A DNA stretch of 64,000 nt from Saposhnikovia divaricata (Eukaryota > Streptophyta > Magnoliopsida > Apiales > Apiaceae). Position 1 is the stretch's first letter; every line of letters starts with the position of its first letter. Positions 1 through 10,782 of the stretch are shown here, one piece after another. The notes beneath the pieces were generated by a model that was not told the origin of the DNA, ran no database searches, and saw only the letters and a program-made list of their open reading frames with translations. The translations under genes were made by a program, and so were the position numbers. Where the stretch lies: assembly GCA_036435485.1 (NCBI GenBank), contig CM071595.1, positions 8,298,001-8,362,000 on the forward strand. Direction: 5' to 3'.

Positions 1-3000
1 AATATTGTCCGAAGACGCATAAAAATGAAAATTATGCTAAGGACAAATAAAGATCTAGGCCGCGGCCGAAGCTGCAATATTGTCCGAAGACGCATAAAAA
101 TGAAAATTATGCTAAGGACAAATAAAGAGCTAGGCTCCGGCCGAAGATGCAATATTGGCCGAAGACGCATAAAAATGAAAATTATGCTAAGGACAAACAA
201 ATAGCTAGGCTCCGGCCGAAGATGCAATATTGTCCGAAGACGCATAAAAATGAAAATTATGCTAAGGACAAACAAATAGCTAGGCTCCGGTCGAAGATGC
301 AATATTGTCCGAAGACGCATAAAAATGAAAATTATGCTAAGGACAAACAAATAGATAGGCTCCGGCCGAAGATGCAATATTGTCCGAAGACGCATAAAAA
401 TGAGAATTATGCTAAGGACAAACAAATAGCTAGGTTCCGGCCGAAGATGCAATATTGTCCGAAGACGCATAAAAATGAAAATTATGCTAAGGACAAATAA
501 AGAGCTTGGCCGCGGCCGAAGTTGCAATATTGTCCGAAGACGCATAAAAATGAAAATTATGCTAAGGACAAATAAAGAGCTAGGCTCCGGCCGAAGATGC
601 AATATTGTCCGAAGACGCATAAAAATGAAAATTATGCTAAGGACAAATAAAGAGCTAGGCCGCGGCCGAAGATGTAATATTGTCCGAAGACGCATAAAAA
701 TGAAAATTATGCTAAGGACAAATAAAGAGCTAGGCCCCGACCGAAGATGCAATATTGTCCGAAGACGCATAAAAATGAGAATTATGCTAAGGACAAACAA
801 ATAGCTAGGCTCCGGCCGAAGATGCAATATTGTCCGAAGACGCATAAAAATGAAAATTATGCTAAGGACAAACAAATAGATAGGCTCCGGCCGAAGATGC
901 AATATTGTCCGAAGACGCATAAAAATGAGAATTATGCTAAGGACAAACAAATAGCTAGGCCGCGGCCGAAGATGCAATATTGTCCGAAGACGCATAAAAA
1001 TGAAAATTATGCTAAGGACAAACAAATAGCTAGGCTCCGGCCGAAGATGCAATATTGTCCGAAAACGCATAAAAATGAAAATTATGCTAAGGACAAATAA
1101 AGAGCTAGGCTCCGGCCGAAGATGCAATATTGTCCGAAGACGCATAAAAATGAAAATTATGCTAAGGACAAATAAAGAGCTAGGCCGCGGCCGAAGATGC
1201 AATATTGTCCGAAGACGCATAAAAATGAAAATTATGCTAAGGACAAATAAAGAGCTAGGCCCCGGCCGAAGATGCAATATTGTCCGAAGACGCATAAAAA
1301 TGAGAATTATGCTAAGGACAAACAAATAGCTAGGCTCCGGCCGAAGATGCAATATTGTCCGAAGACGCATAATAATGAAAATTATGCTAAGGACAAACAA
1401 ATAGATAGGCTCCGGCCGAAGATGCAATATTGTCCGAAGATGCATAAAAATGAGAATTATGCTAAGCACAAACAAATAGCTAGGCTCCGGCCGAAGATGC
1501 AATATTGTCCGAAGACGCATAAAAATGAAAATTATGCTAAGGACAAACAAATAGCTAGGCTCCGGCCGAAGATGCAATATTGTCCGAAGACGCATAAAAA
1601 ATGAAAATTATGCTAAGGACAAATAAAGAGCTAGGCCCCGGCCGAAGATGCAATATTGTCCGAAGACGCATAAAAATGAGAATTATGCTAAGGACAAACA
1701 AATAGCTAGGCTCCGGCCGAAGATGCAATATTGTTCGAAGACGCATAAAAATGAAAATTATGCTAAGGACAAACAAATAGCTAGGCTCCGGCCGAAGATG
1801 CAATATTGTCCGAAGACGCATAAAAATGAAAATTATGCTAAGGACAAATAAAGAGCTAGGCTCCGGCCGAAGATGCAATATTGTCCGAAGACGCATAAAA
1901 ATGAAAATTAAGCTAAGGACAAATAAAGAGCTAGGCCGCGGCCGAAGATGCAATATTGTCCGAAGACGCATAAAAATGAAAATTATGCTAAGGACAAAGA
2001 AAGATCTAGGCCCCGGCCGAAGATGCAATATTGTCCGAAGACGCATAAAAATGAGAATTATGCTAAGGACAAACAAATAGCTAGGCTCCGGCCGAAGATG
2101 CAATATTGTCCGAAGACGCATAAAAATGAAAATTATGCTAATGACAAACAAATAGATAGGCTCCGGCCGAAGATGCAATATTGTCCGAAGACGCATAAAA
2201 ATGAAAATTAAGCTAAGGACAAATAAAGAGCTAGGCCGCGGCCGAAGATGCAATATTGTCCGAAGACGCATAAAAATGAAAATTATGCTAAGGACAAATA
2301 AAGATCTAGGCCCCGGCCGAAGATGCAATATTGTCCGAAGACGCATAAAAATGAAAATTATGCTAAGGACAAACAAATAGCTAGGCTCCGGCCGAAGATG
2401 CAATATTGTCCGAAGACGCATAAAAATGAAAATTATGCTAATGACAAACAAATAGATAGGCTCCGGCCGAAGATGCAATATTGTCCGAAGACGCATAAAA
2501 ATGAAAATTATGCTAAGGACAAACAAATAGCTAGGCTCCGGCCGAAGATGCAATATTGTCCGAAGACGCATAAAAATGAAAATTATGCTAAGGACAAACA
2601 AATAGATAGGCTCCGGCCGAAGATGCAATATTGTCCGAAGACGCATAAAAATGATAATTATGCTAAGGACAAACAAATAGCTAGGCTCCGGCCGAAGATG
2701 CAATATTGTCCGAAGACGCATAAAAATGAAAATTATGCTAAGGACAAACAAATAGCTAGGCTCCGGCCGAAGATGCAATATTGTCCAAAGACGCATAAAA
2801 ATGAAAATTATGCTAAGGACAAATAAAGAGCTAGGCCGCGGCCGAAGATGCAATATTGTCCGAAGACGCATAAAAATGAAAATTATGCTAAGGACAAATA
2901 AAGAGCTAGGCTCCGGCCGAAGATGCAATATTGTCCGAAGACGCATAAAAATGAAAATTATGCTAAGGACAAACAAATAGCTAGGCCGCGGCCGAAGATG

Positions 3001-3585
3001 CAATATTGCCCGAAGACGCATAAAAATGATAATTATGCTAAGGACAAACAAATAGCTAGGCTCCGGCCGAAGATGCAATATTGTCCGAAGACGCATAAAA
3101 ATGAAAATTATGCTAAGGACAAACAAATAGCTAGGCTCCGGACGAAGATGCAATATTGTCCGAAGACGCATAAAAATGAAAATTATGCTAAGGACAAATA
3201 AAGATCTAGGCTCCGATCGAAGATGCAATATTGTCCGAAGACGCATAAAAATGAAAATTATGCTAAGGACAAATAAAGAGCTAGGCCGCGGCCGAAGATG
3301 CAATATTGTCCGAAGACGCATAAAAATGAAAATTATGCTAAGGACAAATAAAGAGCTAGGCCCTGGCCGAAGATGCAATATTGTCCGAAGACGCATAAAA
3401 ATGAGAATTATGCTAAGGACAAACAAATAGCTAGGCTCCGGCCGAAGATGCAATATTGTCCGAAGACGCATAAAAATGAAAATTATGCTAATGACAAACA
3501 AATAGATAGGCTCCGGCCGAAGATGCAATATTGTCCAAAGACGCATAAAAATGAGAATTATGCTAAGGACAAACAAATAGCTAGG
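1..3585 (+). repeat. 75-bp satellite array, left block
   Basis: About 48 head-to-tail monomers of 75 bp, continuing beyond the left edge of the window. Each monomer has a GC-rich box (CTAGGCTCCGGCCGAAGATG or variants with CGCGGC or CCCCGG) followed by an AT-rich part (CGCATAAAAATGAAAATTAT). The motif CCGAAGAYGCA occurs twice per monomer, 18 bp apart. Common variants are AAATAAAGAGC versus AAACAAATAGC or AAACAAATAGAT, and TGAAAATT versus TGAGAATT. One monomer near 1591 has an extra A in the A5 run. The block is broken at 3585 by a retrotransposon and resumes at 10783. There is no sign that it is coding; the reading frames in it are by-products of a unit length divisible by 3. Confidence 0.98.
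3581..3585. repeat. Target site duplication CTAGG, left copy
   Basis: CTAGG lies immediately outside the left LTR (which starts TGTTTGC) and again immediately outside the right LTR at 10783-10787. A 5-bp duplication is usual for Ty3/gypsy integration. CTAGG is part of every satellite monomer, so removing the element and one copy restores a continuous monomer. Confidence 0.95.
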
Positions 3586-4559
3586 TGTTTGCACTAAATC
3601 ACGCAAGCGTACGTGTTCACAAGTAATATAGAATGAAGTAGAGTTCGTTCCCACAGAGATTGTATAATTTAGTTCTTGTACCTAAGCATCAATGTATGAT
3701 TATCGTCCAATGCTAAGACAATAAGCAAATTGGTTTTGATTATCTAAAATTAACTAATAAGAATTAATTAACAACTAAATTAATAACTAATTGATTTCAA
3801 GTTACTTATGAGATGGAAAACATGGGATCCTAACTTCAATACAAACTTCCTTTAGAGATCATGCCCTTTCATCAACACATGTGGTGGTTACAATAACTAA
3901 TCGGACAACACGAAATAAGTATACGCTACCTTTCAGTACACGCACACCAATCTACACAATATCCACAAAAGATAGAAATCATGCAGGCACCAGTTATGCT
4001 TAGACCCTATATGTCTATAGAATTTGAAAGCATAATGGTTGAAGATCAAGTATCCATAAGATTACATAAGGTAGCATGAGACGGTTAGAAACACACCACA
4101 AACATGAATAACATTCATGGACTTATGCTAGCATGGCAAGTTCTAAATCAAAAGATTCACTGTCGCTTCACTTAAGATTAACAAGATAGATGTTAGCTAC
4201 GCATCTATATGAATTAAATACAACCATGCAAGGATATTGTAAATTCACCACACATGTATCAAGTTAGGCAATCAACATCTAAATTCCGTAAGTAAATTCG
4301 TTAGGACCCCATGACGGTGATTAGTTCATAGTTGGACCGTTCATCATCATGGGGTTCGATGAAAATATGCTAATAAACATGACTAGAATGAAGAAAAGAA
4401 TAATATTAATTAATAAGGGTTTAGGAACAAATCCGAAGAATGCCAAGTTACAAAAGATAGGTAGATCTTGATCCGTTGCTTGTCACGAACAATTGATCGT
4501 TCACTCCTTAATGTTAACAAAATAAAACCCCTCTGTACTGATTACAATGATAACCAGAG

Positions 4560-4567
4560 TTTTTATA
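4560..4567 (-). promoter_or_regulatory. TATA box in left LTR
   Basis: TTTTTATA on the plus strand reads TATAAAAA on the minus strand, in the context CCTATAAAAACTC. This copy is in the 3' LTR, so it could only drive transcription leftward into the satellite array. The matching box in the 5' LTR is at 10346-10353. Confidence 0.6.
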
Positions 4568-4659
4568 GGCCCTAAAAACCAGATCATACAAGGAAACAAC
4601 TCAGAATTGCATTAACATTCGAAAAGGGCAAAACTGTAAAATTTTCCAGAATTCAGGCT

Positions 4660-4736
4660 GAGCGGCCGCCTAGAATCTTGAGCGGCCGCCTGGACAATTC
4701 CTCTTGAGCGGCCGCCTGGAAGCTTGAGCGCCCGCC
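4660..4736. repeat. Four-fold GC-rich motif inside the LTR
   Basis: GAGCGGCCGCC occurs at 4660-4670, 4680-4690 and 4706-4716, with a variant GAGCGCCCGCC at 4726-4736. Spacings are 20, 26 and 20 bp. The first three contain the 8-bp palindrome GCGGCCGC. The right LTR has the same set at 10446-10522. The LTR is otherwise AT-rich. The motif lies about 100-170 bp upstream of the TATA box for minus-strand transcription, where enhancer-like repeats would be expected; that role is inference. Confidence 0.85.
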
Positions 4737-4996
4737 CGGACAACTTCCTGGAATTTCTGATTTTCATGGTAATTGTTGTTCCTTGCTTCGTTTTCCCTCG
4801 CTCTTCTGGAAACCTTCTTAAACAAACACCTTGGGCCTATATCCAACATAACATCTTCAATTACCAACTCCGATCCTGAGATAAAAGTCCTGCACATTTC
4901 CACTAAAAACTAATCAAAACACGACATACTTGAGGCCAAAACTATCAATTCAAGCCGACATAAGACGTTCTAAGTAGATATAAAATCCACTTATCA

Positions 4997-5010
4997 CACC
5001 CCCAAACTTG
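4997..5010 (-). other. Polypurine tract adjacent to the 3' LTR
   Basis: CACCCCCAAACTTG on the plus strand reads CAAGTTTGGGGGTG on the minus strand and abuts the start of the 3' LTR (TGATAAGTGG on that strand). This is the expected site and composition for priming plus-strand DNA synthesis. The same 14 bases recur at 6401-6414, and CCCCCAAACTTG recurs at 5965-5976. Confidence 0.85.
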
Positions 5011-5746
5011 AACCGATGCTTGCCCTCAAGCATAAACAATATACAAACTAACTAGTACCACTTCCGTAGGTGATCACGGTTGCATTTGGCATATGCAACA
5101 AGCCCTTTAAACCCCTAGGCAGCCCTAGTGGACGAGTAAGGTCTCGTGAGGGCCTATAGTGAATGTACCCACAAAATCCAACTGACACAAACGACACAAA
5201 CAATGCAATGCATGAATGAATGCAACTAAATATGAATGCAAAGGATCCCCTCAAACTAACCAACACCACTTAGCAAGCAAATATCTCCATGAATGCAATC
5301 AATCCAAACAGAGCTCGACTAAATTCCGGTATACTAACAATACATGATCAGAACGTGCGTGTGTGCAATGCTCGACAGATATACTCCCAAACCGGATCAA
5401 AATCATACATATTCTTTTCCAAGACAATCACAGAGTTATAAATAGAATGAACGTTAAACTCAAGATCACTTTAGATACACCTCTATACTCCTCTAAAGTA
5501 GACAGAAATTCATGCTTTATTATGACTCAAACACAATATGTACACAACACACATGCTTATTTGATCGTGCAATGGATGAGACCCCTAAAGGCTTATACAA
5601 TAATACCCATGTAGCGAGCGTTGGGTTAGTGGATCCCAGACTATAAAAGCCTTAGGTCACTAGGCACAAAGTCCCCAAGAACTTAATTGCTCGAGTATTA
5701 AAGAGCTCACCCTGATCAATTCTGCATACTCAGACTCTCACAACAC

Positions 5747-5830
5747 TTTTTTTTCTTTTTCTTTTTTTTTTTTTCTTTTTTTTTCTTTTTTTTCTTTTTT
5801 TTTCTTGCATTTTTTCTCCTTTTTTTTTTT
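5747..5830. repeat. Polypyrimidine (T/C) low-complexity tract
   Basis: Almost pure T with scattered C over 84 bp, so a polypurine tract on the element's coding strand. It lies in the untranslated 3' region of the non-autonomous gypsy element. Confidence 0.95.
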
Positions 5831-5964
5831 CGTTCACATGGAATCTGGAATGAGAATTCTCAATTCCAACCCTAGACTACTCATAAACATGAGCCGGCTA
5901 CTAGCCATTTGACGCCTAGCCAACAAATACAAACACAAACATATTAGCATGAAATTTCTGTTTT

Positions 5965-5976
5965 CCCCCAAACTTG
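5965..5976 (-). other. Internal polypurine-tract-like motif, copy 2
   Basis: CCCCCAAACTTG on the plus strand matches the core of the 3' polypurine tract at 4997-5010. It may be an extra plus-strand priming site or a relic of an internal duplication; function is not shown. Confidence 0.5.
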
Positions 5977-6400
5977 TATTTTGGTGTTCCTTAATCATCA
6001 AGAGAATAAAGCAAATTCTATCGATAAACAAGTGATTAAATCCTAAATCCAAACAAGCATGACGCAACCTAGTCCAAGAGCATACGACGAGACTGTGTAA
6101 AAATTTTATTCATGAAACATGCATGTCAATTTCAACAAAATTTAAAATCAGCCCTCTGTTCATCCTTTTCACACCCACATCAACATCTACCTACCTTATG
6201 GCATCAGCTTATTATAAGGGATCATGAAAAATGCATGTAATGCAACTATATGAACTCACATAAAAAACTCGACACACATGCAAACAAAATGCTCTATATG
6301 ACAGGTATCATGCATGAAACTAAACTACACATACAAATATGATGCAATATGAATTCCTACATGCCACAAATATATCACAACAACTACTAATTCCCAAATC

Positions 6401-6414
6401 CACCCCCAAACTTG
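6401..6414 (-). other. Internal polypurine-tract-like motif, copy 3
   Basis: CACCCCCAAACTTG is identical over 14 bases to the polypurine tract next to the 3' LTR. It lies about 235 bp downstream of the gag-protease stop codon. A second priming site is possible but unproven. Confidence 0.55.
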
Positions 6415-6647
6415 AAATTTCCAATGCCCACATTGGAAGTAAATAAGGGAAAAGTAGAAACATACCTAATCGACAAAACACACGGGTTGCCTCCCACGAA
6501 GCGCTGTCGTTAACGTCATTTAGCCGGACGTCACTTCCTCAACTCACGGCGGTTTCAAAAGAATAACCGAACTGTCCTCAACCGAAAGACCATTCATACA
6601 CACGTTGACATGATTGTTTCCTCCCAACACAACTTTTCTTTCACTCT

Positions 6648-9239
6648 TCAACTTGATTTTTCCACCCGTCGACTTCTTCGCCTTTTTTTTTTCTTCCTCA
6701 CACTTCTAAGGTGCTTGTTCGATTCGGACGGCTGAACAACACTCTCTTCTACTTCATCATCAGTCATCCACCTTCTTAACACGTTATCTTGGAATACTTC
6801 AAAAATCACAAGTTCATCATCCACAAGGACATACTTTAAGTGTGGTGGCAGCTTCCCAAGCTTCACCTTCGAGAGATCTTGAATGGAAGAATTATCAATG
6901 GAATCACTGATGTGGTGCTCGAGCTTGTGCACGTCTAACTTTTTGCTCAACAAATGATCAAACTCTTCTGCCTGACCCGTATCAACTATCTCCACACTGA
7001 AACACTCCTCATCCTCTGTCGGAAATTTCATGGCCTTGAACACATTAAAGGTGACATTCTGATCTTGCACCCGCATCGTAAGCTCCCCCTTCTGAACATC
7101 AATCAAGGTACGGCCTGTAGCTAGAAAAGGTCGTCCTAAGATGATAGGAGTCTTCTTATCTTCTTCAAAATCAAGAATCACAAAATCTGCTGGAAAGATG
7201 AGTTTATCAACCTTGACCAAAACATCCTCAACGATACCCCTCGGGTATGTAATAGAACGATCAGCTAGCTGTAGAGAGATGTTGGTAGGTTTAGGATCTG
7301 GAAGGCCAAGCTGCATGAAAATTGACAATGGCATGAGATTGATACTAGCACCCAAATCACACAAACACTTGCTGAAAGACAAATTCCCAATGGTGCACGG
7401 AATAGTGAAACTGCCTGGATCTTTTAGCTTCGGTGGTAGCTTCTGCTGTAAAACGGCACTGCACTCTTCTGTTAATGCTACTGTATCCAATTCTTCAAGT
7501 TTCAACTTCTTTGAGAGAATACCTTTCATAAACCTTGCATAGCTCGGCATATGCTCCAATGCTTCAGCAAAAGGGATATTGATTTGAAGCTTTTTGAATA
7601 CCTCCAGAAACTTGCCAAACTGTCTATCATTCTTCTGCTTCTTCAATCTACCAGGATATGGAGGAGGAGGAAAGATTTTCACGTTCTCTGTAGACTGCTT
7701 TGGAGAAACTTCCTTAGCAGAATTTTTAGGATTCTCCACCTCGCTAACCAACTGCTCAGCTACTCTATCAGTCTGTACTTGCTCCTTATCTGCAGTAGGT
7801 GCCAGATGTTGCTCTTGAACTTCTTCTTCTTCAATGGCTGAATTTTTATTACCCGTCACCTTACCCGATCTCAAAGTAACTGATTTGACATGCTCTTTGG
7901 TTTCCCTCTTGCCTGGATTGGCTTCAGTGTCACTCGGAAGAACTCCAGATGGTCTGTTCAACAGAGCACTAGCAAGCTGCCCGATCTGACTTTCCATGAT
8001 CTTCATAGATGCCCCCTGACTTTTTACTATCATCCTCAACTCCTCAAGCTCAGCTTTTTCATTAGAAGATTGACCAGCATTCCCCTGAGATTGTTGCTGG
8101 AAACCTGGAGGCTGAAACTGTTGTCTGGGCTGGTACTGCTGCTGAAATCCTTGATTGAATTGCCTAGCTCCGAATTGCTGTTGCTGCTGATTACCACCTT
8201 GATTGTTACTCCAACTGAAATTTGGATGGTTGCGGTTATTCGGATGATAGGTGGCTGGAACTGGCTGTTGTGGCCTCTGGAAGTTACTCACAAATTGTGC
8301 TGATTCAGAAGATATGGCACATTGAGTTGTATCATGTGCGCCCGCACATAACTCACAAACACTAGCTACCTGCTGAACTCCCATATTAGCCAAAGAATCG
8401 ACCTTCATTGACAAGGCCTTCAACTGAGCTGCAATGGCTGTAGCTGTATCAATTTCAAGAACACCTGCTACCTTGCCTTGAGATAACCTCCCTGTAGGAT
8501 TCTGATATTCATTAGCAGCCATCATCTCGATCAATTCATAAGCTTCTTCATAACTCTTGGCCCACAAAGCTCCACCTGATGCTGCATCTAGCATAGGTCT
8601 CGACTGTGCACCCAACCCATTATAAAAACAATTGATTATCATCCAATCAGGCATCCCATGATGTGGACACTTCCTTAGCATCTCCTTATAACTCTCCCAA
8701 GCCTCGCATAGAGATTCTCCAGATTGCTGTGAAAACTGAGTGATAGCATTCCTGATAGCTGCTGTCTTCGCCATGGGAAAGAATTTGGTGAGAAATTTCT
8801 GTGCAAGATCTTCCCATGTAGTGATAGAACCTGCTGGTAAAGAGTGTAACCAACTCTTCGCCTTGTCCCTCAGAGAGAATGGAAATAGCCTTAACTTAAC
8901 AGCATCCTCAGACACCCCGTTGGTTCTGAAGGTATCACAGATCTCTATGAAATCTCGAATATGCATGTTGGGATCTTCGGTAGGAGCACCCCCAAACTGA
9001 ACTGAGTTCTGGACCATCTGTATAGTGCTAGGCTTGATCTCGAAGGTATTAGCTGCGATTGCTGGTCTGACAATACTCGATGCAATGTCATTGATCTTTG
9101 GCTGCGAGAAATCCTTAAGAGCCTTAGTTGCTGCTGCTGGTTCTCCCATATTTTCTACAACTTGAATCACTGGAACTTCTGTTTCTGTTTCTTCTTTATT
9201 TTCCAGCTTCTCTTTATTCGCTTGAGAACGCGTTCGCAT
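6648..9239 (-). CDS. Gag-protease polyprotein of Athila-like Ty3/gypsy element
   Basis: An 863-residue frame with no stop or frameshift, starting at the first ATG about 108 bp inside the primer binding site. Retrotransposon gag domain at about residues 85-210 (FRTNGVSEDAVKLRLFPFSL and the following SW...TKFFP). Zinc-finger-like C-X2-C-X3-H-X4-C at 296-307 (CELCAGAHDTTQC). Gln-rich linker at 350-395. KIFPPPPYPGRLKKQ block at 521-535, recalled as typical of Athila. Aspartic protease at about 610-740, with active-site motif CDLGAS at 627-632 and flap-side ILGRPFL at 700-706. The basic tail (850-863) ends where pol would begin. Gag would form the particle and the protease would mature it; RT and integrase must come from elsewhere. 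An open frame with matching LTRs suggests a recently mobile copy. Confidence 0.93.
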   Translation of the reverse strand: MRTRSQANKEKLENKEETETEVPVIQVVENMGEPAAATKALKDFSQPKINDIASSIVRPAIAANTFEIKPSTIQMVQNSVQFGGAPTEDPNMHIRDFIEICDTFRTNGVSEDAVKLRLFPFSLRDKAKSWLHSLPAGSITTWEDLAQKFLTKFFPMAKTAAIRNAITQFSQQSGESLCEAWESYKEMLRKCPHHGMPDWMIINCFYNGLGAQSRPMLDAASGGALWAKSYEEAYELIEMMAANEYQNPTGRLSQGKVAGVLEIDTATAIAAQLKALSMKVDSLANMGVQQVASVCELCAGAHDTTQCAISSESAQFVSNFQRPQQPVPATYHPNNRNHPNFSWSNNQGGNQQQQQFGARQFNQGFQQQYQPRQQFQPPGFQQQSQGNAGQSSNEKAELEELRMIVKSQGASMKIMESQIGQLASALLNRPSGVLPSDTEANPGKRETKEHVKSVTLRSGKVTGNKNSAIEEEEVQEQHLAPTADKEQVQTDRVAEQLVSEVENPKNSAKEVSPKQSTENVKIFPPPPYPGRLKKQKNDRQFGKFLEVFKKLQINIPFAEALEHMPSYARFMKGILSKKLKLEELDTVALTEECSAVLQQKLPPKLKDPGSFTIPCTIGNLSFSKCLCDLGASINLMPLSIFMQLGLPDPKPTNISLQLADRSITYPRGIVEDVLVKVDKLIFPADFVILDFEEDKKTPIILGRPFLATGRTLIDVQKGELTMRVQDQNVTFNVFKAMKFPTEDEECFSVEIVDTGQAEEFDHLLSKKLDVHKLEHHISDSIDNSSIQDLSKVKLGKLPPHLKYVLVDDELVIFEVFQDNVLRRWMTDDEVEESVVQPSESNKHLRSVRKKKKRRRSRRVEKSS

Positions 9240-9347
9240 ACACGCTCAAGTACCTGCGAACACAAAACAACACAAAAACTATTAGTAACCGATCCGAGTC
9301 AATGAACTTTAACGACCACTGATGTCAAGCACATAAACTATAACAAA

Positions 9348-9365
9348 TCCCCGGCAGCGGCGCCA
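9348..9365 (-). other. Primer binding site, tRNA-Asp type
   Basis: TCCCCGGCAGCGGCGCCA on the plus strand reads TGGCGCCGCTGCCGGGGA on the minus strand. It is complementary, with one mismatch, to the 3' end of plant tRNA-Asp as remembered (CCCCGGCAACGGCGCCA). It lies 6 bp inside the 5' LTR. Athila-type elements are known for this primer, which supports the lineage call. Confidence 0.85.
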
Positions 9366-9371
9366 AAAACT

Positions 9372-10782
9372 TGTTTGCACTAAATCACGCAAGCGTACGT
9401 GTTCACAAGTAATATAGAATGAAGTAGAGTTCGTTCCCACAGAGATTGTATAATTTAGTTCTTGTACCTAAGCATCAATGTATGATTATCGTCCAATGCT
9501 AAGACAATAAGCAAATTGGTTTTGATTATCTAAAATTAACTAATAAGAATTAATTAACAACTAAATTAATAACTAATTGATTTCAAGTTACTTATGAGAT
9601 GGAAAACATGGGATCCTAACTTCAATACAAACTTCCTTTAGAGATCATGCCCTTTCATCAACACATGTGGTGGTTACAATAACTAATCGGACAACACGAA
9701 ATAAGTATACGCTACCTTTCAGTACACGCACACCAATCTACACAATATCCACAAAAGATAGAAATCATGCAGGCACCAGTTATGCTTAGACCCTATATGT
9801 CTATAGAATTTGAAAGCATAATGGTTGAAGATCAAGTATCCATAAGATTACATAAGGTAGCATGAGACGGTTAGAAACACACCACAAACATGAATAACAT
9901 TCATGGACTTATGCTAGCATGGCAAGTTCTAAATCAAAAGATTCACTGTCGCTTCACTTAAGATTAACAAGATAGATGTTAGCTACGCATCTATATGAAT
10001 TAAATACAACCATGCAAGGATATTGTAAATTCACCACACATGTATCAAGTTAGGCAATCAACATCTAAATTCCGTAAGTAAATTCGTTAGGACCCCATGA
10101 CGGTGATTAGTTCATAGTTGGACCGTTCATCATCATGGGGTTCGATGAAAATATGCTAATAAACATGACTAGAATGAAGAAAAGAATAATATTAATTAAT
10201 AAGGGTTTAGGAACAAATCCGAAGAATGCCAAGTTACAAAAGATAGGTAGATCTTGATCCGTTGCTTGTCACGAACAATTGATCGTTCACTCCTTAATGT
10301 TAACAAAATAAAACCCCTCTGTACTGATTACAATGATAACCAGAGTTTTTATAGGCCCTAAAAACCAGATCATACAAGGAAACAACTCAGAATTGCATTA
10401 ACATTCGAAAAGGGCAAAACTGTAAAATTTTCCAGAATTCAGGCTGAGCGGCCGCCTAGAATCTTGAGCGGCCGCCTGGACAATTCCTCTTGAGCGGCCG
10501 CCTGGAAGCTTGAGCGCCCGCCCGGACAACTTCCTGGAATTTCTGATTTTCATGGTAATTGTTGTTCCTTGCTTCGTTTTCCCTCGCTCTTCTGGAAACC
10601 TTCTTAAACAAACACCTTGGGCCTATATCCAACATAACATCTTCAATTACCAACTCCGATCCTGAGATAAAAGTCCTGCACATTTCCACTAAAAACTAAT
10701 CAAAACACGACATACTTGAGGCCAAAACTATCAATTCAAGCCGACATAAGACGTTCTAAGTAGATATAAAATCCACTTATCA
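9372..10782 (-). repeat. LTR, right copy (5' LTR of the reverse-oriented element)
   Basis: 1411 bp, TG...CA, offset exactly 5786 from the left LTR. All lines compared (including about the first 400 bp) showed no difference. It contains the promoter copy that would drive the element (TATA at 10346-10353) and the four GAGCGGCCGCC motifs at 10446-10522. Confidence 0.97.
10346..10353 (-). promoter_or_regulatory. TATA box in the 5' LTR
   Basis: TATAAAAA on the minus strand within CCTATAAAAACTC, about 430 bp upstream of the LTR start in element orientation. Genomic RNA would start about 30 bp further on (near 10315-10325) and read leftward through the gag-protease frame. Confidence 0.65.

Larger units (their letters stand above)
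3586..4996 (-). repeat. LTR, left copy (3' LTR of the reverse-oriented element)
   Basis: 1411 bp, beginning TGTTTGCACTAAATC and ending CCACTTATCA on the plus strand; the same sequence lies at 9372-10782. It carries four copies of a GAGCGGCCGCC-type motif at 4660-4736 and a minus-strand TATA box at 4560-4567. A 77-codon frame at 4670-4903 occurs in both LTRs, has no recognisable domain, and is not proposed as a gene. Confidence 0.97.
5011..6647 (-). other. Non-coding internal region where pol would be expected
   Basis: 1.6 kb between the end of the gag-protease frame and the polypurine tract. No RT, RNase H, integrase or env-like domain was recognised in either direction, and the short frames here are unsupported. 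It contains a long T/C tract (5747-5830), two extra copies of the polypurine motif, and at 6484-6532 a conserved-looking block that reads GCGCTTCGTGGGAGGCAACC on the minus strand. A similar GCGCTT...GGGAGGCAACCC block follows pol in many plant gypsy elements (recalled, not searched). Its survival suggests pol was lost by internal deletion. Confidence 0.75.
3586..10782 (-). mobile_element. Non-autonomous Athila-like Ty3/gypsy LTR retrotransposon (7197 bp)
   Basis: A complete element in reverse orientation: two 1411-bp LTRs bounded by TG...CA, a CTAGG target duplication, a tRNA-Asp-type primer binding site inside the right (5') LTR, a polypurine tract inside the left (3') LTR, and one intact gag-protease frame. 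The internal region is 4375 bp and holds no reverse transcriptase, RNase H or integrase on either strand, so mobility would need enzymes from a related element. No difference between the LTRs was seen in the stretches compared, all landmarks keep a constant offset of 5786, and both give the same 77-residue frame. This points to very recent insertion. The Athila assignment rests on the gag and protease motifs and the primer site, and is inference. Confidence 0.95.

Noticed and set aside
1..3585. Ribosomal intergenic spacer subrepeats
   Set aside because: No rRNA gene sequence is found in the window, and the arrays are flanked only by transposons.
147..3597. Plus-strand frames with the 25-residue repeat MQYCPKTHKNENYAKDKQIA and the overlapping MKIMLRTNKELG frames
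   Set aside because: They open and close with the C/T variant CAA/TAA of the satellite and occur in all arrays in the same way; they are products of the repeat.
4670..4903. 77-codon minus-strand frame, also at 10456-10689
   Set aside because: It lies inside the LTR, covers the GC-rich repeat motif, has no recognised domain, and is duplicated only because the LTR is.
5747..5830. Poly-T tract as a terminator or poly(A) tail of a LINE/SINE
   Set aside because: It contains scattered C, has no target duplication or retroposon body next to it, and sits within the bounded LTR element.
7141..8303. Plus-strand frames of 133, 96 and 137 codons
   Set aside because: They are antisense shadows of the gag-protease frame on the minus strand.
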